Positions 63,606-64,000 of a stretch of DNA of 64,000 bases are shown one piece after another. Made by a program: the position numbers and the translations under genes. The DNA comes from AP-15 sp963750195. Its GTDB lineage: Bacteria; Pseudomonadota; Alphaproteobacteria; ATCC43930; CGMCC-115725. Position 1 is the stretch's first letter; every line of letters starts with the position of its first letter. The notes under the pieces were generated by a model. It had not been told where the DNA came from. It made no database searches and saw only the letters and a program-made list of their open reading frames with translations. The stretch is taken from positions 744,001 through 808,000 of the forward strand of contig CAVVPS010000016.1 of the NCBI GenBank assembly GCA_963750195.1, written 5' to 3'.

Positions 63606-64000
63606 ATGAGGACGTTTATGCTGAAGACGGTGACGCTTGCCGGGTGCCTCGCGCTTTGCTGCGCGCCGGCTTTCGCGCAAAGCAAGGCGGCAATCCAGAA
63701 GCTCGACGACGTGTGGGCCGCCGCCTTCAACAAAGGGAATTTTGCCGCAGTGGCGGCGATGTACGATGACCAAGCCTATGTGCTGCCGCCAGGCGCCGAC
63801 ATGATCAAAGGGCGCAGCGCGATCGAAGCCTTTTGGCGGCAAGCAGGCCAGCAGATGACCGATGTCAGCTGCACCGCCATTGATGTGCTCCCGCTCGGTC
63901 GGAGCGCGGTGCGCGAAATCGGCACGTGCAGCGCCAAGTCCAAAGGACAATCGCCCCAGGATATCCAGATAAAATACGCAGTGGTGTGGCACAAGAGCGG
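63606..64000 (+). CDS. secreted SnoaL/DUF4440-like protein (3' end beyond window)
   Basis: First 131 codons of a gene leaving the window. Signal peptide (MLKTVTLAGCLALCCAPAFA), then an NTF2-like fold: IQKLDDVWAAAFNKGNFAAV, MYDDQAYVLPPGADMIKG and IEAFWRQAGQQMTDV. GGGAGGA lies before the ATG at 63606 (63618 also in frame). Typical of small periplasmic ketosteroid-isomerase-like proteins with unknown substrate. Confidence 0.83.
   Translation, partial: MRTFMLKTVTLAGCLALCCAPAFAQSKAAIQKLDDVWAAAFNKGNFAAVAAMYDDQAYVLPPGADMIKGRSAIEAFWRQAGQQMTDVSCTAIDVLPLGRSAVREIGTCSAKSKGQSPQDIQIKYAVVWHKS

Overview
The window is about 64 kb of GC-rich chromosomal DNA (roughly 65% G+C by eye) from an alphaproteobacterium. 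The gene order points there: zapA - 6S RNA - ymdB - yebC - ruvCAB - tolQRAB - pal - cpoB - tilS - ftsH - glmM, pyrB-pyrC-plsY-dprA-topA-rnr-rpmG, and a transketolase remnant before gap. The dihydroorotase of the pyrBC type without its zinc-binding HxH motif also fits. A Rhodospirillales-like lineage is plausible but not proven. There are no rRNA, tRNA, CRISPR, prophage or IS features.

Layout. 1-9.9 kb: 5'-part of typA/bipA (cut by the window edge), a PfkB kinase, an LLM oxidoreductase plus alpha/beta hydrolase pair, a CtpA-type lipoprotein protease, and a catabolic group (carbamoylase-like M20 amidase, M81 metallopeptidase, carboxymuconolactone-decarboxylase-like protein). 9.9-10.8 kb: a small secreted EndoU nuclease whose stop overlaps the start of a small partner gene, which looks like a toxin-immunity pair. 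10.8-21.4 kb: NUDIX hydrolase, two near-duplicate MFS transporters, an ABC transmembrane domain without an ATPase, two more LLM oxidoreductases, a 2OG dioxygenase, a formamidase, and an ada plus 2OG-oxygenase repair pair. 21.5-32.5 kb: pyrimidine, phospholipid, DNA-uptake and RNA housekeeping genes, ending with a second CtpA-like protease and the 55-aa ribosomal protein L33. 32.5-46.7 kb: PEP carboxylase, a beta-lactamase-fold hydrolase, NIPSNAP, SDR and MetX-like genes, an AT-rich island with a membrane-anchored GH19 domain in permuted order, an amidohydrolase / isocitrate-lyase-family / unknown / gap cluster, a tkt remnant, and two tandem NHL beta-propeller genes. 46.7-63.5 kb: cell-division, recombination, Tol-Pal envelope, tRNA-modification, FtsH and glmM genes, then thiD, a PhzF-family gene and the start of a secreted SnoaL-like protein.

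Quality warning. At least 20 single-base frameshifts interrupt otherwise well-conserved genes, including genes essential in most bacteria (ftsH, glmM, tilS) and the core genes pyrB and ruvC. They concentrate at 9.8-10.7, 37.6-40.1, 48.6-49.4 and 57.3-62.3 kb. Consensus indels in the assembly are the simplest explanation. For these genes I give the full reconstructed span and name the break point. The best biological leads are the EndoU pair (9.9-10.8 kb), the AT-rich GH19 island (39.85-40.79 kb) and the truncated transketolase beside the NHL pair (44.4-46.7 kb).
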